DNA of 9,374 bases from Streptococcus mitis (lineage in GTDB: Bacteria > Bacillota > Bacilli > Lactobacillales > Streptococcaceae). The notes below the pieces were generated by a model, which was given only the letters and a program-made list of their open reading frames with translations, did not search any database and was not told where the DNA came from. How positions within the stretch are numbered: the stretch's first letter is position 1; each line of letters starts with the position of its first letter. The position numbers were made by a program, and so were the translations under genes. Location of the stretch: assembly GCA_001914195.1 (NCBI GenBank), contig MKYF01000046.1, positions 1 through 9,374 of the forward strand, in the 5' to 3' direction. This document shows, one piece after another, positions 1-6,212 of this stretch.

Positions 1-15
1 TAATAAATACAAAAT

Positions 16-60
16 AACCGAGGAACTCGCTCAAATTAACGAGAGATTCCTCGGTTTTCA
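16..60 (+). terminator. Putative intrinsic terminator hairpin
   Basis: Ten bases at 16-25 (AACCGAGGAA) pair perfectly with 47-56 (TTCCTCGGTT). Inside, CTCG at 26-29 can pair with CGAG at 40-43, leaving a short AGA bulge and an A/T-rich loop. A T-rich stretch follows (TTTTCATTTCATT), and A-rich sequence precedes, so it could also stop transcription on the other strand. Two TAA codons at 1-6 would suit the end of an upstream gene. The doubt is that one + strand frame is open right through the hairpin (2-178), so it could instead lie inside a gene fused to bet. Confidence 0.6.
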
Positions 61-75
61 TTTCATTAAAAGTAA

Positions 76-864
76 GAGACCTATTTTTTCAGTGGACTAC
101 TACTTAATAGCGGTATTATCAGAAAGTATCTTGACCCACAAGGAAAAGCTAGTGATGAGGAGCTTGCCTATTTTATAGCTCAAGCCAAAGCCCAAAACCT
201 CAATCCATTTACAAAAGAAATTTATTTTATCAAGTATGGAACTCAGCCAGCCCAGATAGTCACTGCCAAATCAGCTTTTGAAAAGAAAGCAGATGGTCAC
301 CCGCAATTTGATGGCAAAGAGGCAGGCGTAATCTATCTGATGGATGGTGAAATTAAATACTCAAAAGGAGCATTTATTCCTAAAGGCGCTGAAATTCTTG
401 GCGGTTGGGCTAAGGTGTACCGCAAAGACCGTACTTACCCAACGGAAACAGAAGTATCTTTTGAGGAGTACGACAATTCTAAAATACGTGCAAGAGTTAA
501 GGAACTGACACAACAAGGTAAAGATGTTACTTATCCAGTGATGAACTCATACGGTAAGCCAATAGGTGAGAATAACTGGGATACTATGCCTTGTGTCATG
601 ATACGAAAAGTAGCTCTAGTGTCAGCTTACCGTGAGGCGTTTCCTGCCGAGCTTGGAGCAAGCTATGAGGCTGACGAAATTCAGCTGGATAACACACCTA
701 AAGACGTCACTCCTCAAGAAAGCCGTGAGGATGTCGTAGCACGCAAGATGGCTCAGATTGAGCAATTCAACAAAGAGCAAGAGGCAAATCATGCAGATCC
801 TGAACCTGCTAAAACTGAGGAGCCAATCCAGGGCGAGTTGCTAGACGGTGAACTTGAATATTAG
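76..864 (+). pseudogene. bet: Phage recombination protein Bet (RecT/Red-beta family), 5' end disrupted or missing
   Basis: This is a single-strand annealing recombinase of the phage Bet family, which coats ssDNA and anneals complementary strands in phage recombination. The frame is open from 76. From about 118 it reads IRKYLDPQGKASDEELAYF, then NLNPFTKEIYFIKYG and PAQIVTAKSAFEKKA, the conserved N-terminal Bet core. Later conserved stretches are GGWAKVYRKDR and PCVMIRKVALVSAYREAFP; an acidic, Gln/Glu-rich tail follows. No ATG, GTG or TTG lies in frame before 340, and starting at 340 would remove the conserved core. From 76 the frame gives about 262 residues, close to normal Bet length, so only the first 10-20 residues are abnormal. 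An adjacent frame encodes RPIFSVD at 77-97, which resembles a Bet N-terminus, suggesting a small indel near the T6 run at 84-89 or at GGAC (94-97). It could be a pseudogene, a sequencing error, a non-standard start (ATT at 115) or a frameshifted product. DUF1351 follows directly. Confidence 0.75.
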
Positions 865-873
865 GAGGATAAC

Positions 874-1938
874 ATGCAAGAATTACAGGTTATTGATGAT
901 AAGAAAATCAATAAAATTTATGAAATGATTACAACGGATGAGCTTACTAGAGAGTCTTTTGAAAAAGACCTCATAGAGGCTACTGAAAAGTACAAGGACT
1001 ATATTCCTACAGCTAGCACTCTCAAAGACGACAAGGCAAAGCGAGCTGAATTTAATAAGTTAATTGAGTCTAAAAATCGTATCCGTATCGACACTAAAAA
1101 CTTGCTGTCAGAGACGGCTAACACATGGGATAGTTATGCAAAGTCAATTATTGAACCATTTGCAACCGTAGTTAGTGAATTTGATAAAGGTATCAAGGAA
1201 ATTGAAGAACATCAAAGACAACTAAAAATAGATACGGTTAAGAGTTACATAGCCAACAAATCAGCTGAGTACATGCTGGATCCTCGTCTCTTTGATGAAA
1301 AGGCCCTTGAGTATGTCAAGGCTAGCGATTTCATGGCAGACGGCGTGACGCTTAAAAAAGCCACTATGAAGTCACTTGATGACATGGTCACATTTGAGTT
1401 TCAGAAACAGCAAGAATTTGAAAAGGCTAAGTCAGCTATTTCAGGGTTATGTGCTGAGTATGGCATGACTGACTCACCGTACATCCGACAACTGAAAGAC
1501 TTGACTCTTGCTGAGGTCTTTGAACAAATCAAAGCTGACTATGAATTTGAAAAGCAAAAGGAAGAACTCAGACAAGCTCAAGAACGAGCAGAGCAATCTA
1601 ATCAGGAACTTTTAGCAACTCAACAAACTAAACAGCAAGAACAGGCTCCAAAATCAACGGAAACCCCAAAATTTGACCCAGAGTCAGGCGAAATCTTGGA
1701 TGGTGGACAAATCCCTCAAAATGAGCCCAACGCTCTCAGAGGGGCTGAAAACGACCTGAAACGATATAGCCAAAAAATGACTTTAGAGGTGTATTTTGTA
1801 GATACAGCCGAAAAAGACCGTTTCAAGGCTGGTCTAAGTCAACTTGGATTTGATTTTAAAAAGAACTATCAAGTCAGCGGTTATCAACGTATTGAGCCAC
1901 TGACTCAGACTGAACTCAATGAGCAGTGTGGGTGGTAA
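874..1938 (+). CDS. DUF1351 family phage protein
   Basis: A 354-residue protein of the DUF1351 family, found beside bet in phages of lactic acid bacteria; its biochemical role is not established. The N-terminal half (about 1-200) is helical and charged, with KRAEFNKLIESKNRIRIDTKNL and SEFDKGIKEIEEHQRQLK typical of the family. A Glu/Gln-rich coiled-coil segment lies at about 225-262, followed by a Pro-rich, probably disordered linker with FDPESGEILDGG. A small C-terminal alpha/beta segment starts at about 300 (KMTLEVYFVDTAEKDRF). The start has an excellent ribosome site, AGGAGGAT, which overlaps the bet stop codon, so the two genes are probably translationally coupled. The context points to a helper in recombination or ssDNA handling, which is inference. 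Confidence 0.88.
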   Translation: MQELQVIDDKKINKIYEMITTDELTRESFEKDLIEATEKYKDYIPTASTLKDDKAKRAEFNKLIESKNRIRIDTKNLLSETANTWDSYAKSIIEPFATVVSEFDKGIKEIEEHQRQLKIDTVKSYIANKSAEYMLDPRLFDEKALEYVKASDFMADGVTLKKATMKSLDDMVTFEFQKQQEFEKAKSAISGLCAEYGMTDSPYIRQLKDLTLAEVFEQIKADYEFEKQKEELRQAQERAEQSNQELLATQQTKQQEQAPKSTETPKFDPESGEILDGGQIPQNEPNALRGAENDLKRYSQKMTLEVYFVDTAEKDRFKAGLSQLGFDFKKNYQVSGYQRIEPLTQTELNEQCGW

Positions 1939-1940
1939 GT

Positions 1941-2210
1941 ATGAGTAAACAAGTAAAAGATATACTAGAAACTCATGACACAGGCTGCCCACATGGTATT
2001 ACATTCGCTATACATCAAAACAAAGAGGAATGTATTGCGTTATTTGGCAGGTCTGGATGGCCTGGTCTCAAACCTCGATTTATTCGTTGGAATGAAAGTG
2101 TTGAAAACCAAACAACATACAAAACTGAGGAATCCTTACTTAATGCCTATGTTTGTGATGTTAAAAAAACATCGGAAGATTTTATCATAATTGAATTGTT
2201 GCCATTTTAG
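1941..2210 (+). CDS. Hypothetical phage protein, 89 aa
   Basis: I do not recognise this protein. It is 89 residues, with no membrane segment; it contains the motif HDTGCPHGITFAIHQNKEE near the N-terminus and ends in a hydrophobic FIIIELLPF strand. I chose the ATG at 1941, three bases after the DUF1351 stop, with GGGTGG upstream as a fair ribosome site. A GTG at 1926 would add five residues (MWVVS) and overlap DUF1351, which is less likely. The composition (CPHG, one GRSGWPGLKPRF loop) suggests a small globular protein. It is probably cotranscribed with bet and DUF1351. Confidence 0.7.
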   Translation: MSKQVKDILETHDTGCPHGITFAIHQNKEECIALFGRSGWPGLKPRFIRWNESVENQTTYKTEESLLNAYVCDVKKTSEDFIIIELLPF

Positions 2211-2221
2211 GAGATGAAACC

Positions 2222-2548
2222 ATGGAAATTAGAAAAGTATCTGACAGCGTATCCATCTACTCGGACGGCAAGAGATTGCAGGTTATCCACAACCTAGGGG
2301 ATGAGTTTATCCTAGATTTTAAGGTGGGAGAGGATAGCGTCTGGAACCTTGATGGCCAAGTCGTAGAAATTATTGACATGATTGAGCCTGTCTTTAAAGT
2401 TTGCGGCTTTTGCTCAAAAGCTGGAGAGGGTATGCAACGCTTAAAACATGCTATCGTCCACTTTGAAAGATTTGAGCAGTACATCAGAGACAATCAGGAT
2501 GACCTGATGGTCTGGTGGCACAATCCAGGAGGGGAATATGAATTTTAG
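2222..2548 (+). CDS. Hypothetical phage protein, 108 aa
   Basis: Unrecognised. The 108 residues begin with probable beta strands (ISRK-like start MEIRKVSDSVSIYSDGKRL, then LGDEFILDFKVGED) and finish with a helical, acidic tail (IVHFERFEQYIRDNQDDL). One CxxC pair (VCGFCSK, about residues 60-66) is present, but no second pair, so a zinc site would need a partner. The start at 2222 has AGGAG a few bases upstream. The 3' end overlaps the next gene by 11 bases, and the ribosome site of that gene (AGGAGGGG) lies inside this one, which indicates translational coupling with the nucleotidyltransferase-like gene. Confidence 0.75.
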   Translation: MEIRKVSDSVSIYSDGKRLQVIHNLGDEFILDFKVGEDSVWNLDGQVVEIIDMIEPVFKVCGFCSKAGEGMQRLKHAIVHFERFEQYIRDNQDDLMVWWHNPGGEYEF

Positions 2549-3185
2549 AAAGAGTGATTTACTTAATTATAGACAACTTTGGTGGCTTGATAAATTTCTA
2601 GTTGGACATAAAGGATATATCGCTGGAGGTTGCTTTAAGAATATTTTCAATGGCGAACCAGTTAAAGACCTAGACATATTCTTTGAAAACAACCAGGATT
2701 TTATCGAAGCTCAGAGATATTATAAACAACTTATAAAAGAGAAACCAAATGACTGGAAATTTTCGTACGAAAACAAAAATTGCTGGTCTATATATTCTAT
2801 AAAAGATAAAGTTCGTTTAGAGCTCATCAGAAACACATACGGAAATCCAAAACAAGTTATTTCAAATTTTGATTTCACAATAACGAAGTTTGCTTATTAC
2901 AAAAATTATGACAATTTGGATGAAGATGATTATATGGCTGTTTTTGAAGTCATATTTCATGAAGATTTCTTTGAGCATTTGCACACAAAACGTTTAGTTG
3001 TTGATAATGTTTTGCCATATCCCGTAAGTACATTTAATAGGATGTTGAGGTATGCCAAATACGGCTATCAGCCGTGTAGAGAAACGAAAATAAGAGTTGT
3101 CACAGAGTTGGCAGCATTAGACCCCAAAGATGAAAAAGATTTTGGGGAACAACTTGGAAAAAGTTTGTACGAAGGGATGGATTAA
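2538..3185 (+). CDS. Putative nucleotidyltransferase-fold protein (poly(A) polymerase/CCA-adding-like), 215 aa
   Basis: The 215-residue protein carries the signature of the Pol-beta nucleotidyltransferase superfamily: glycines 30-31 (GYIAGGCFKN), then twelve residues later DLDIFF with Asp44 and Asp46 as candidate metal ligands. A following strand, VRLELIR, could give the third carboxylate (Glu95). The segment around VISNFDFTITKFAYY (about 107-121) matches a pattern I recall from phage nucleotidyltransferase-like proteins. A later segment (STFNRMLRYAKYGYQPC, about 164-180) recalls the helix after the catalytic head in CCA/poly(A) enzymes. The substrate is unknown: it might modify tRNA, another RNA or a protein. 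It is visibly more AT-rich than bet and DUF1351 (16/60 and 17/60 G+C in lines 2761 and 2881, against 28/60 in line 1261), suggesting separate acquisition. The start has AGGAGGGG and overlaps the previous gene by 11 bases. No HEPN partner is seen beside it. Confidence 0.72.
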   Translation: MNFRKSDLLNYRQLWWLDKFLVGHKGYIAGGCFKNIFNGEPVKDLDIFFENNQDFIEAQRYYKQLIKEKPNDWKFSYENKNCWSIYSIKDKVRLELIRNTYGNPKQVISNFDFTITKFAYYKNYDNLDEDDYMAVFEVIFHEDFFEHLHTKRLVVDNVLPYPVSTFNRMLRYAKYGYQPCRETKIRVVTELAALDPKDEKDFGEQLGKSLYEGMD

Positions 3186-3187
3186 AA

Positions 3188-3661
3188 ATGATAAATATCG
3201 TTGTGTTAGTAGGGCGGCTTACAAAAGATGCTGAACTGAGATACACGCAATCTAATATTGCGGTTGCTACGTTTACTCTTGCTGTAAATCGTCCATTTAA
3301 GAATGAGGCTGGAGAGCGTGAGGCTGATTTTATCAATTGCGTTATCTGGAGACATTCAGCTGAAAATCTTGCTAATTGGGCTAAAAAAGGCTCTCTTATC
3401 GGAGTTACAGGAGTAATTCAAACACGTAGTTATGATAATCAACAAGGCCAACGTGTTTATGTCACAGAGGTTGTTGCTAGTAATTTCCAAATGTTGGAAA
3501 GCCGTAGTGTGCGTGAGGGTCATACAGGTGGAGCTTACTCTGCACCAACTGCAAACTATTCAGCGCCTACAAATTCAGTACCAGACTTTTCACGTGATGA
3601 AAATCCATTTGGCAGACCGACAAACCCATTGGATATCAGTGATGATGATTTGCCGTTTTAA
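3188..3661 (+). CDS. ssb: Single-stranded DNA-binding protein
   Basis: A full-length 157-residue SSB. The OB-fold covers about residues 1-105: MINIVVLVGRLTKDAELRYT, VATFTLAVNRPF, EREADFINCVIWR, ENLANWAKKGSLIGVTG, RSYDNQQGQRVYVTEVVA. A flexible Gly/Ser/Ala/Thr-rich linker follows, and the protein ends in the acidic tip DDDLPF, the known docking site for host replication and repair proteins. It probably acts as a tetramer coating ssDNA during phage replication and supplying substrate for Bet annealing. The sequence is very close to streptococcal SSBs, one of the better host clues in the window. The start is two bases after the previous stop, with AAGGGATGG upstream. Confidence 0.97.
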   Translation: MINIVVLVGRLTKDAELRYTQSNIAVATFTLAVNRPFKNEAGEREADFINCVIWRHSAENLANWAKKGSLIGVTGVIQTRSYDNQQGQRVYVTEVVASNFQMLESRSVREGHTGGAYSAPTANYSAPTNSVPDFSRDENPFGRPTNPLDISDDDLPF

Positions 3662-3667
3662 GAGCCT

Positions 3668-3850
3668 ATGATCATGCTAGAAAAGGAGTACGCCCTCTAC
3701 AAAGGCGATGAACTGTTGGGAATGGGTACTGTAAAGGAATTAGCCAGACAGTTTAATGTAAAAATAGAAACAATACACTACTACAACACGCCAACGTACA
3801 AGAGGAGAACGAACCCGAATAGAGCAAGGCGACTTGTACCGTTGGATTAG
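3668..3850 (+). CDS. Small phage protein with HTH-like segment, 60 aa
   Basis: A 60-residue basic protein: EYALYKGDELLGMGTVKELARQF, then NVKIETIHYYNTPTYKRR and a basic tail. This pattern (a 'LYKGDe', a 'GTvkELA', a 'tPtYKrR') recurs in small proteins of phages of lactic acid bacteria that I recognise by eye. The central segment GTVKELARQFNVKIETIHYY has the look of a helix-turn-helix, so DNA binding is possible but unproven. It starts six bases after the ssb stop. The ribosome site is weak (AAGAG); an ATG at 3674 is an alternative start two residues later. Confidence 0.75.
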   Translation: MIMLEKEYALYKGDELLGMGTVKELARQFNVKIETIHYYNTPTYKRRTNPNRARRLVPLD

Positions 3851-3862
3851 GATGAGGGAAAT

Positions 3863-4063
3863 ATGAATTTAACAATCAAAGCAGGAGACTATGTGAAAGT
3901 ACTTAGAAATGGGGAGTTTCACAATATAGTCCAGGTAAAGAGGATATACGGTAGTGTTATAGAAACAACTCATGGTATCTATAACGCTGATACTTTAGCA
4001 AGTCGAATCAATAAGACTTGTATTATTTCAGGTGTTGTAACATGGGAGGATTTTCATGGATAG
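3863..4063 (+). CDS. Hypothetical phage protein, 66 aa
   Basis: Unrecognised 66-residue protein, probably all-beta at its start (LTIKAGDYVKVLRNGEFHNIVQVKRIYGSVIET), which resembles a small SH3-like or barrel fold; this is only an impression. No membrane segment or metal motif. The start has GAGGGAA upstream. Its last bases contain the ribosome site and start of the zinc-ribbon gene (8-base overlap), so the two are likely coupled. Confidence 0.7.
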   Translation: MNLTIKAGDYVKVLRNGEFHNIVQVKRIYGSVIETTHGIYNADTLASRINKTCIISGVVTWEDFHG

Positions 4064-4346
4064 AGAAAGTATAAGAGTAAAGGTAGATTTACAATGTCCG
4101 TTTTGTGGTTTTTGCAAGATGATGAAAACCGGGTCGCACAGAAAAGGGATTACATGCCCAACCTGCAAGCAAACAGTATTCTTGGCATGGGCAACTGGTG
4201 TTGAGGGTGAACTTGATAAGTATGGATATTATTTCCACGCTTACGAGCCTTTCAATATCCGCAAAATCAATCAAGAGTTTCAAGATGCTTTTGAAGATGC
4301 ACCACCTAAACACTCTTTCACCATCAGAAATAAGATGAGAGGGTGA
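4056..4346 (+). CDS. Small zinc-ribbon protein, 96 aa
   Basis: The first 40 residues hold two CxxC knuckles, C14-P-F-C17 and C34-P-T-C37, sixteen residues apart, the geometry of a zinc ribbon. A third cysteine (C20) and His28 lie between them. The rest is an acidic/aromatic tail (GYYFHAYEPF, FQDAFEDAPPKHSF) with no known domain. Zinc binding is a sequence prediction; DNA or protein binding would be the usual role of such ribbons. The ribosome site GGGAGGA lies inside the upstream gene, which it overlaps by 8 bases. A 48-base gap follows, in which I see no clear promoter. Confidence 0.72.
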   Translation: MDRESIRVKVDLQCPFCGFCKMMKTGSHRKGITCPTCKQTVFLAWATGVEGELDKYGYYFHAYEPFNIRKINQEFQDAFEDAPPKHSFTIRNKMRG

Positions 4347-4394
4347 AATTACTTTTACAATCAGTATTAAACCAATTTGAAAAGGAAAAACAAC

Positions 4395-4598
4395 ATGACA
4401 CAATTTGATTTTATTTTAATTCTAATCGCTATTATCACAACTACCTGGGCTGGTATTATTACAGCTGTTGCTAAAATTGCAGTTTCTGAGTACAAAAAAC
4501 AAATCAAATACTATCAACAGCCAGAAATACAAGTAAAGATTGCACAAAATGCAATACAACAGCGTTTCTTTGAAAATGGAGGGGAGGTGTTTAGATGA
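4395..4598 (+). CDS. Small single-pass membrane protein, 67 aa
   Basis: A hydrophobic stretch at about residues 5-28 (FILILIAIITTTWAGIITAVA) forms one transmembrane helix, followed by a charged, Gln-rich tail of about 40 residues. I chose the ATG at 4395, with AAAGGA at the right distance; the upstream TTG at 4377 would add six residues and has no good ribosome site. The gene overlaps the XRE regulator start by 4 bases (ATGA), and the regulator's ribosome site (GGAGG) sits near its end. No family recognised; possibly a membrane-anchored small protein with the tail in the cytoplasm. Confidence 0.72.
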   Translation: MTQFDFILILIAIITTTWAGIITAVAKIAVSEYKKQIKYYQQPEIQVKIAQNAIQQRFFENGGEVFR

Positions 4599-5014
4599 AA
4601 GTATTTGATGGCGCTAAAATGCGTGCCATCCGTAAAGAGGCAGAGCTTACTCAGTATGATCTTGCCCCTATGGTTGGCATTAGTCAAAATCGAGTAAGTG
4701 ACATTGAGAGAAATGTTACAACTCCAACGATTGAGGAAATTGAGGCATTTGCCGATGCTCTAAATACTCAAGTATCATCATTTTTAAGCAATGAGTCAGA
4801 AATTGAGGTTATTGCTAATACCTTTACCAAAAAGAAAAAGGATACGGATGCAGAGTCTCACTTTGACACCTCAACCGAGCAAATGGAGCTATTTGTTGAT
4901 GATACTTTACTAGGTCATGACCTAGCAGGATATGTCTTAATCAGCCATAAGACCTATCTAGAGTTGTTAGATAGTCGAGATCGCTTACAGCAGTTACAAA
5001 AACTTTTGAAGTAA
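4595..5014 (+). CDS. XRE-family helix-turn-helix regulator with C-terminal extension, 139 aa
   Basis: Residues about 9-60 form a Cro/CI-type (XRE) helix-turn-helix: MRAIRKEAELTQYDLA (helix 1 and 2), the recognition helix around ISQNRVSDIERN, then TIEEIEAFADALN. It resembles host-like XRE proteins more than a lytic-lysogeny repressor. Residues 61-139 are an acidic linker (KKKKDTDAESHFDTSTEQMELFVDD) and a leucine-rich end (LELLDSRDRLQQLQKLLK) that could dimerise. It stands alone among replication genes, with no divergent partner or clear promoter nearby, so it may regulate inside this operon or act on other phage genes. A ribosome site with GGAGG precedes the start. Two inverted repeats lie in its 3' part and one just after it (separate entries). 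Confidence 0.85.
   Translation: MKVFDGAKMRAIRKEAELTQYDLAPMVGISQNRVSDIERNVTTPTIEEIEAFADALNTQVSSFLSNESEIEVIANTFTKKKKDTDAESHFDTSTEQMELFVDDTLLGHDLAGYVLISHKTYLELLDSRDRLQQLQKLLK
4910..4925. repeat. Perfect 16-bp palindrome CTAGGTCATGACCTAG
   Basis: The sixteen bases read the same on both strands. It lies inside the XRE gene and encodes LLGHDLAG, so codon needs could have produced it. At 4954-4974 a second inverted repeat, CTATCTA ... TAGATAG, with a 7-base spacer, follows in the same gene. Whether these are binding sites for the encoded regulator is only a hypothesis. Confidence 0.6.
4954..4974. repeat. Short inverted repeat CTATCTA / TAGATAG
   Basis: Seven-base arms at 4954-4960 and 4968-4974, spacer GAGTTGT. 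It lies in the 3' part of the XRE gene, 29 bases after the 16-bp palindrome. Short enough to be chance; listed for its place in a cluster. Confidence 0.4.
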
Positions 5015-5024
5015 GGAGGACAAT

Positions 5025-5459
5025 ATGGATAAAAAACTTATTGGGTTAGACCTAACCCACATTGCCGATGGAGGATTACAGGAGAAACTAGACAAAGAGC
5101 TTGAAAAAGTCTTTGATAACATCCTTGACCTTAATACCGATGCTAAAGCTAAACGCAAAGTGACTATCACGCTTACAATGTCAGCTAATGAAGAGCGTAC
5201 AGTGGTTGATACTATCATGGATGTGAAATCAAAATTTGCGCCTCAAAATGGAGTAGCTACAACAATTCTTGTTGGGCGTGATTTTGATACAGGGCAAGTA
5301 CATGCTAACGAGCTGAAAAGTACAGTACCTGGTCAAATGTACTTTGATGAAAATGGGGAAATCCTTACTGATATTGGGCAACCAGTAGCAGAAATTGAAC
5401 AACAAGCAGAAACAAAACCAGATATTATTGATTTCAACAAAAAGAAAGTAGGTAACTAA
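5025..5459 (+). CDS. 'Replication terminator' family phage protein, 144 aa
   Basis: Matches by eye a family that databases call 'replication terminator protein' in phages of Lactobacillales: LTHIADGGLQEKLDKELEKVFDNILDLNTDAKAKRKVTITLTM, then NEERTVVDTIMDVKSKFAP, then GRDFDTGQVHANEL. The name is inherited annotation, and a real role in fork arrest has not been shown to my knowledge. The C-terminal third (about 105-144) is acidic and Gln/Glu-rich with a short basic end (FNKKKVGN). The start has AAGGAGG upstream, and an 18-base inverted repeat sits in its first codons (5042-5059). The stop is one base before the next gene's start. Confidence 0.72.
   Translation: MDKKLIGLDLTHIADGGLQEKLDKELEKVFDNILDLNTDAKAKRKVTITLTMSANEERTVVDTIMDVKSKFAPQNGVATTILVGRDFDTGQVHANELKSTVPGQMYFDENGEILTDIGQPVAEIEQQAETKPDIIDFNKKKVGN
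5042..5059. repeat. 18-bp inverted repeat at start of the replication-terminator-family gene
   Basis: TGGGTTAG (5042-5049) and CTAACCCA (5052-5059) are perfect reverse complements with a 2-base centre AC. It begins 17 bases into the gene, immediately after the XRE gene, and in RNA could form a short GC-containing hairpin or, as DNA, be an operator. The coding need (GLDLTH) may explain it. No function is shown. Confidence 0.5.
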
Positions 5460-5460
5460 T

Positions 5461-6198
5461 ATGACAACAGAAAATCTTAAATCAGCATTGGAATACGCAG
5501 TAGAACTAAATAAGTGTGGGTTAGAAATTTTAACAGCTGCAGATGGCACAGAGTACTATGATGCCAACAAATTCAACCTCAAAGAACTTGACCCCAAACG
5601 ATATCCTAAAACTTTGGAGCTATCAACCTTAACAAGTCTAGTTGACTATCTCAAAACAGACCTCAACAATTTGAAAAACCAACGCCTGATTGTAGCAGTT
5701 GAGAAAAATGATGAGGTTTGTGTGTGGTCTGAAAATGATGAGTTAGAACGTCGCACATTACTTGTTGATGTTAAGGCACGCATCCCAGAGTTATCTTTTA
5801 GCCGTTTCCTATCATCAGAACAGTTCAATATCATGTTGCAATCAAACTTTATTGACGATAATGATCGTGGCACATTGCTAGAATTTGCTAGCGCATTGAA
5901 AATTGAGAATGGGGCTGAAATTGAAGATACCGGAGTATATCAAGTAGCAACAGTTAAAACAGGAGTGGCAAGTCTTGCTAAAGGGAAAACACCTAACCCA
6001 GTTACATTGCGCCCATATCGTACATTTGGCGAGGTCGAACAACCAGCAAGCCTATTTGTCTTTAGGATTGATAAGCAAGCCAATATGGCTTTATTTGAGG
6101 CAGATGGCAAGCGCTGGGTAGCTGATGCGGTAGGAAACATTGCAGCCTATCTAAAAGAGCAACTAGCAGACCAAAAACATATCACAGTATTAGCATAA
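5461..6198 (+). CDS. Conserved phage protein, 245 aa, possibly DUF2303-like
   Basis: A 245-residue protein with a conserved look: LRPYRTFGEVEQPASLFVFRI (about 180-200) and LFEADGKRWVADAVGNIAAYL near the end. I recall this pattern in proteins of Gram-positive phages next to the replication-terminator gene, and the 'RPYRTF.EVEQP' motif recalls the DUF2303 (YfdQ) family. I am not sure of the family and know of no function. Residues 40-75 and 115-165 are helical (LSTLTSLVDYLKTDLNNL, LEFASALKIENGAEIED). The start lies one base after the previous stop with weak ribosome sequence, suggesting translational coupling. It has no signal peptide or membrane segment, so it is likely cytoplasmic. Confidence 0.62.
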   Translation: MTTENLKSALEYAVELNKCGLEILTAADGTEYYDANKFNLKELDPKRYPKTLELSTLTSLVDYLKTDLNNLKNQRLIVAVEKNDEVCVWSENDELERRTLLVDVKARIPELSFSRFLSSEQFNIMLQSNFIDDNDRGTLLEFASALKIENGAEIEDTGVYQVATVKTGVASLAKGKTPNPVTLRPYRTFGEVEQPASLFVFRIDKQANMALFEADGKRWVADAVGNIAAYLKEQLADQKHITVLA

Positions 6199-6212
6199 GA
6201 GAGGAAAAAACA

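Noticed and set aside
92..119. TATTAT at 114-119 as a -10 promoter box for bet.
   Set aside because: The place for a -35 box, about 92-97, reads GTGGAC, a poor match, and the site lies inside the Bet reading frame.
2..178. Open frame through the hairpin and into the bet region, read as a separate gene.
   Set aside because: It has no start inside the window and no recognised product; it is kept only as part of the bet disruption finding.
2406..2421. Inverted repeat GCTTTTG/CAAAAGC in the 108-residue protein gene.
   Set aside because: Only 7-bp arms with a 2-base centre, and no placement that suggests a role.
3061..3075. Hairpin ACGGCT-ATC-AGCCGT in the nucleotidyltransferase-like gene.
   Set aside because: Only 6-bp arms, explained by the codons for YGYQP, and no T tract after it.
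2222..3185. The 108-residue gene plus nucleotidyltransferase as a MNT/HEPN-type toxin-antitoxin pair.
   Set aside because: The 108-residue protein shows no convincing HEPN motif and is mainly beta-rich; the pairing is only by adjacency.
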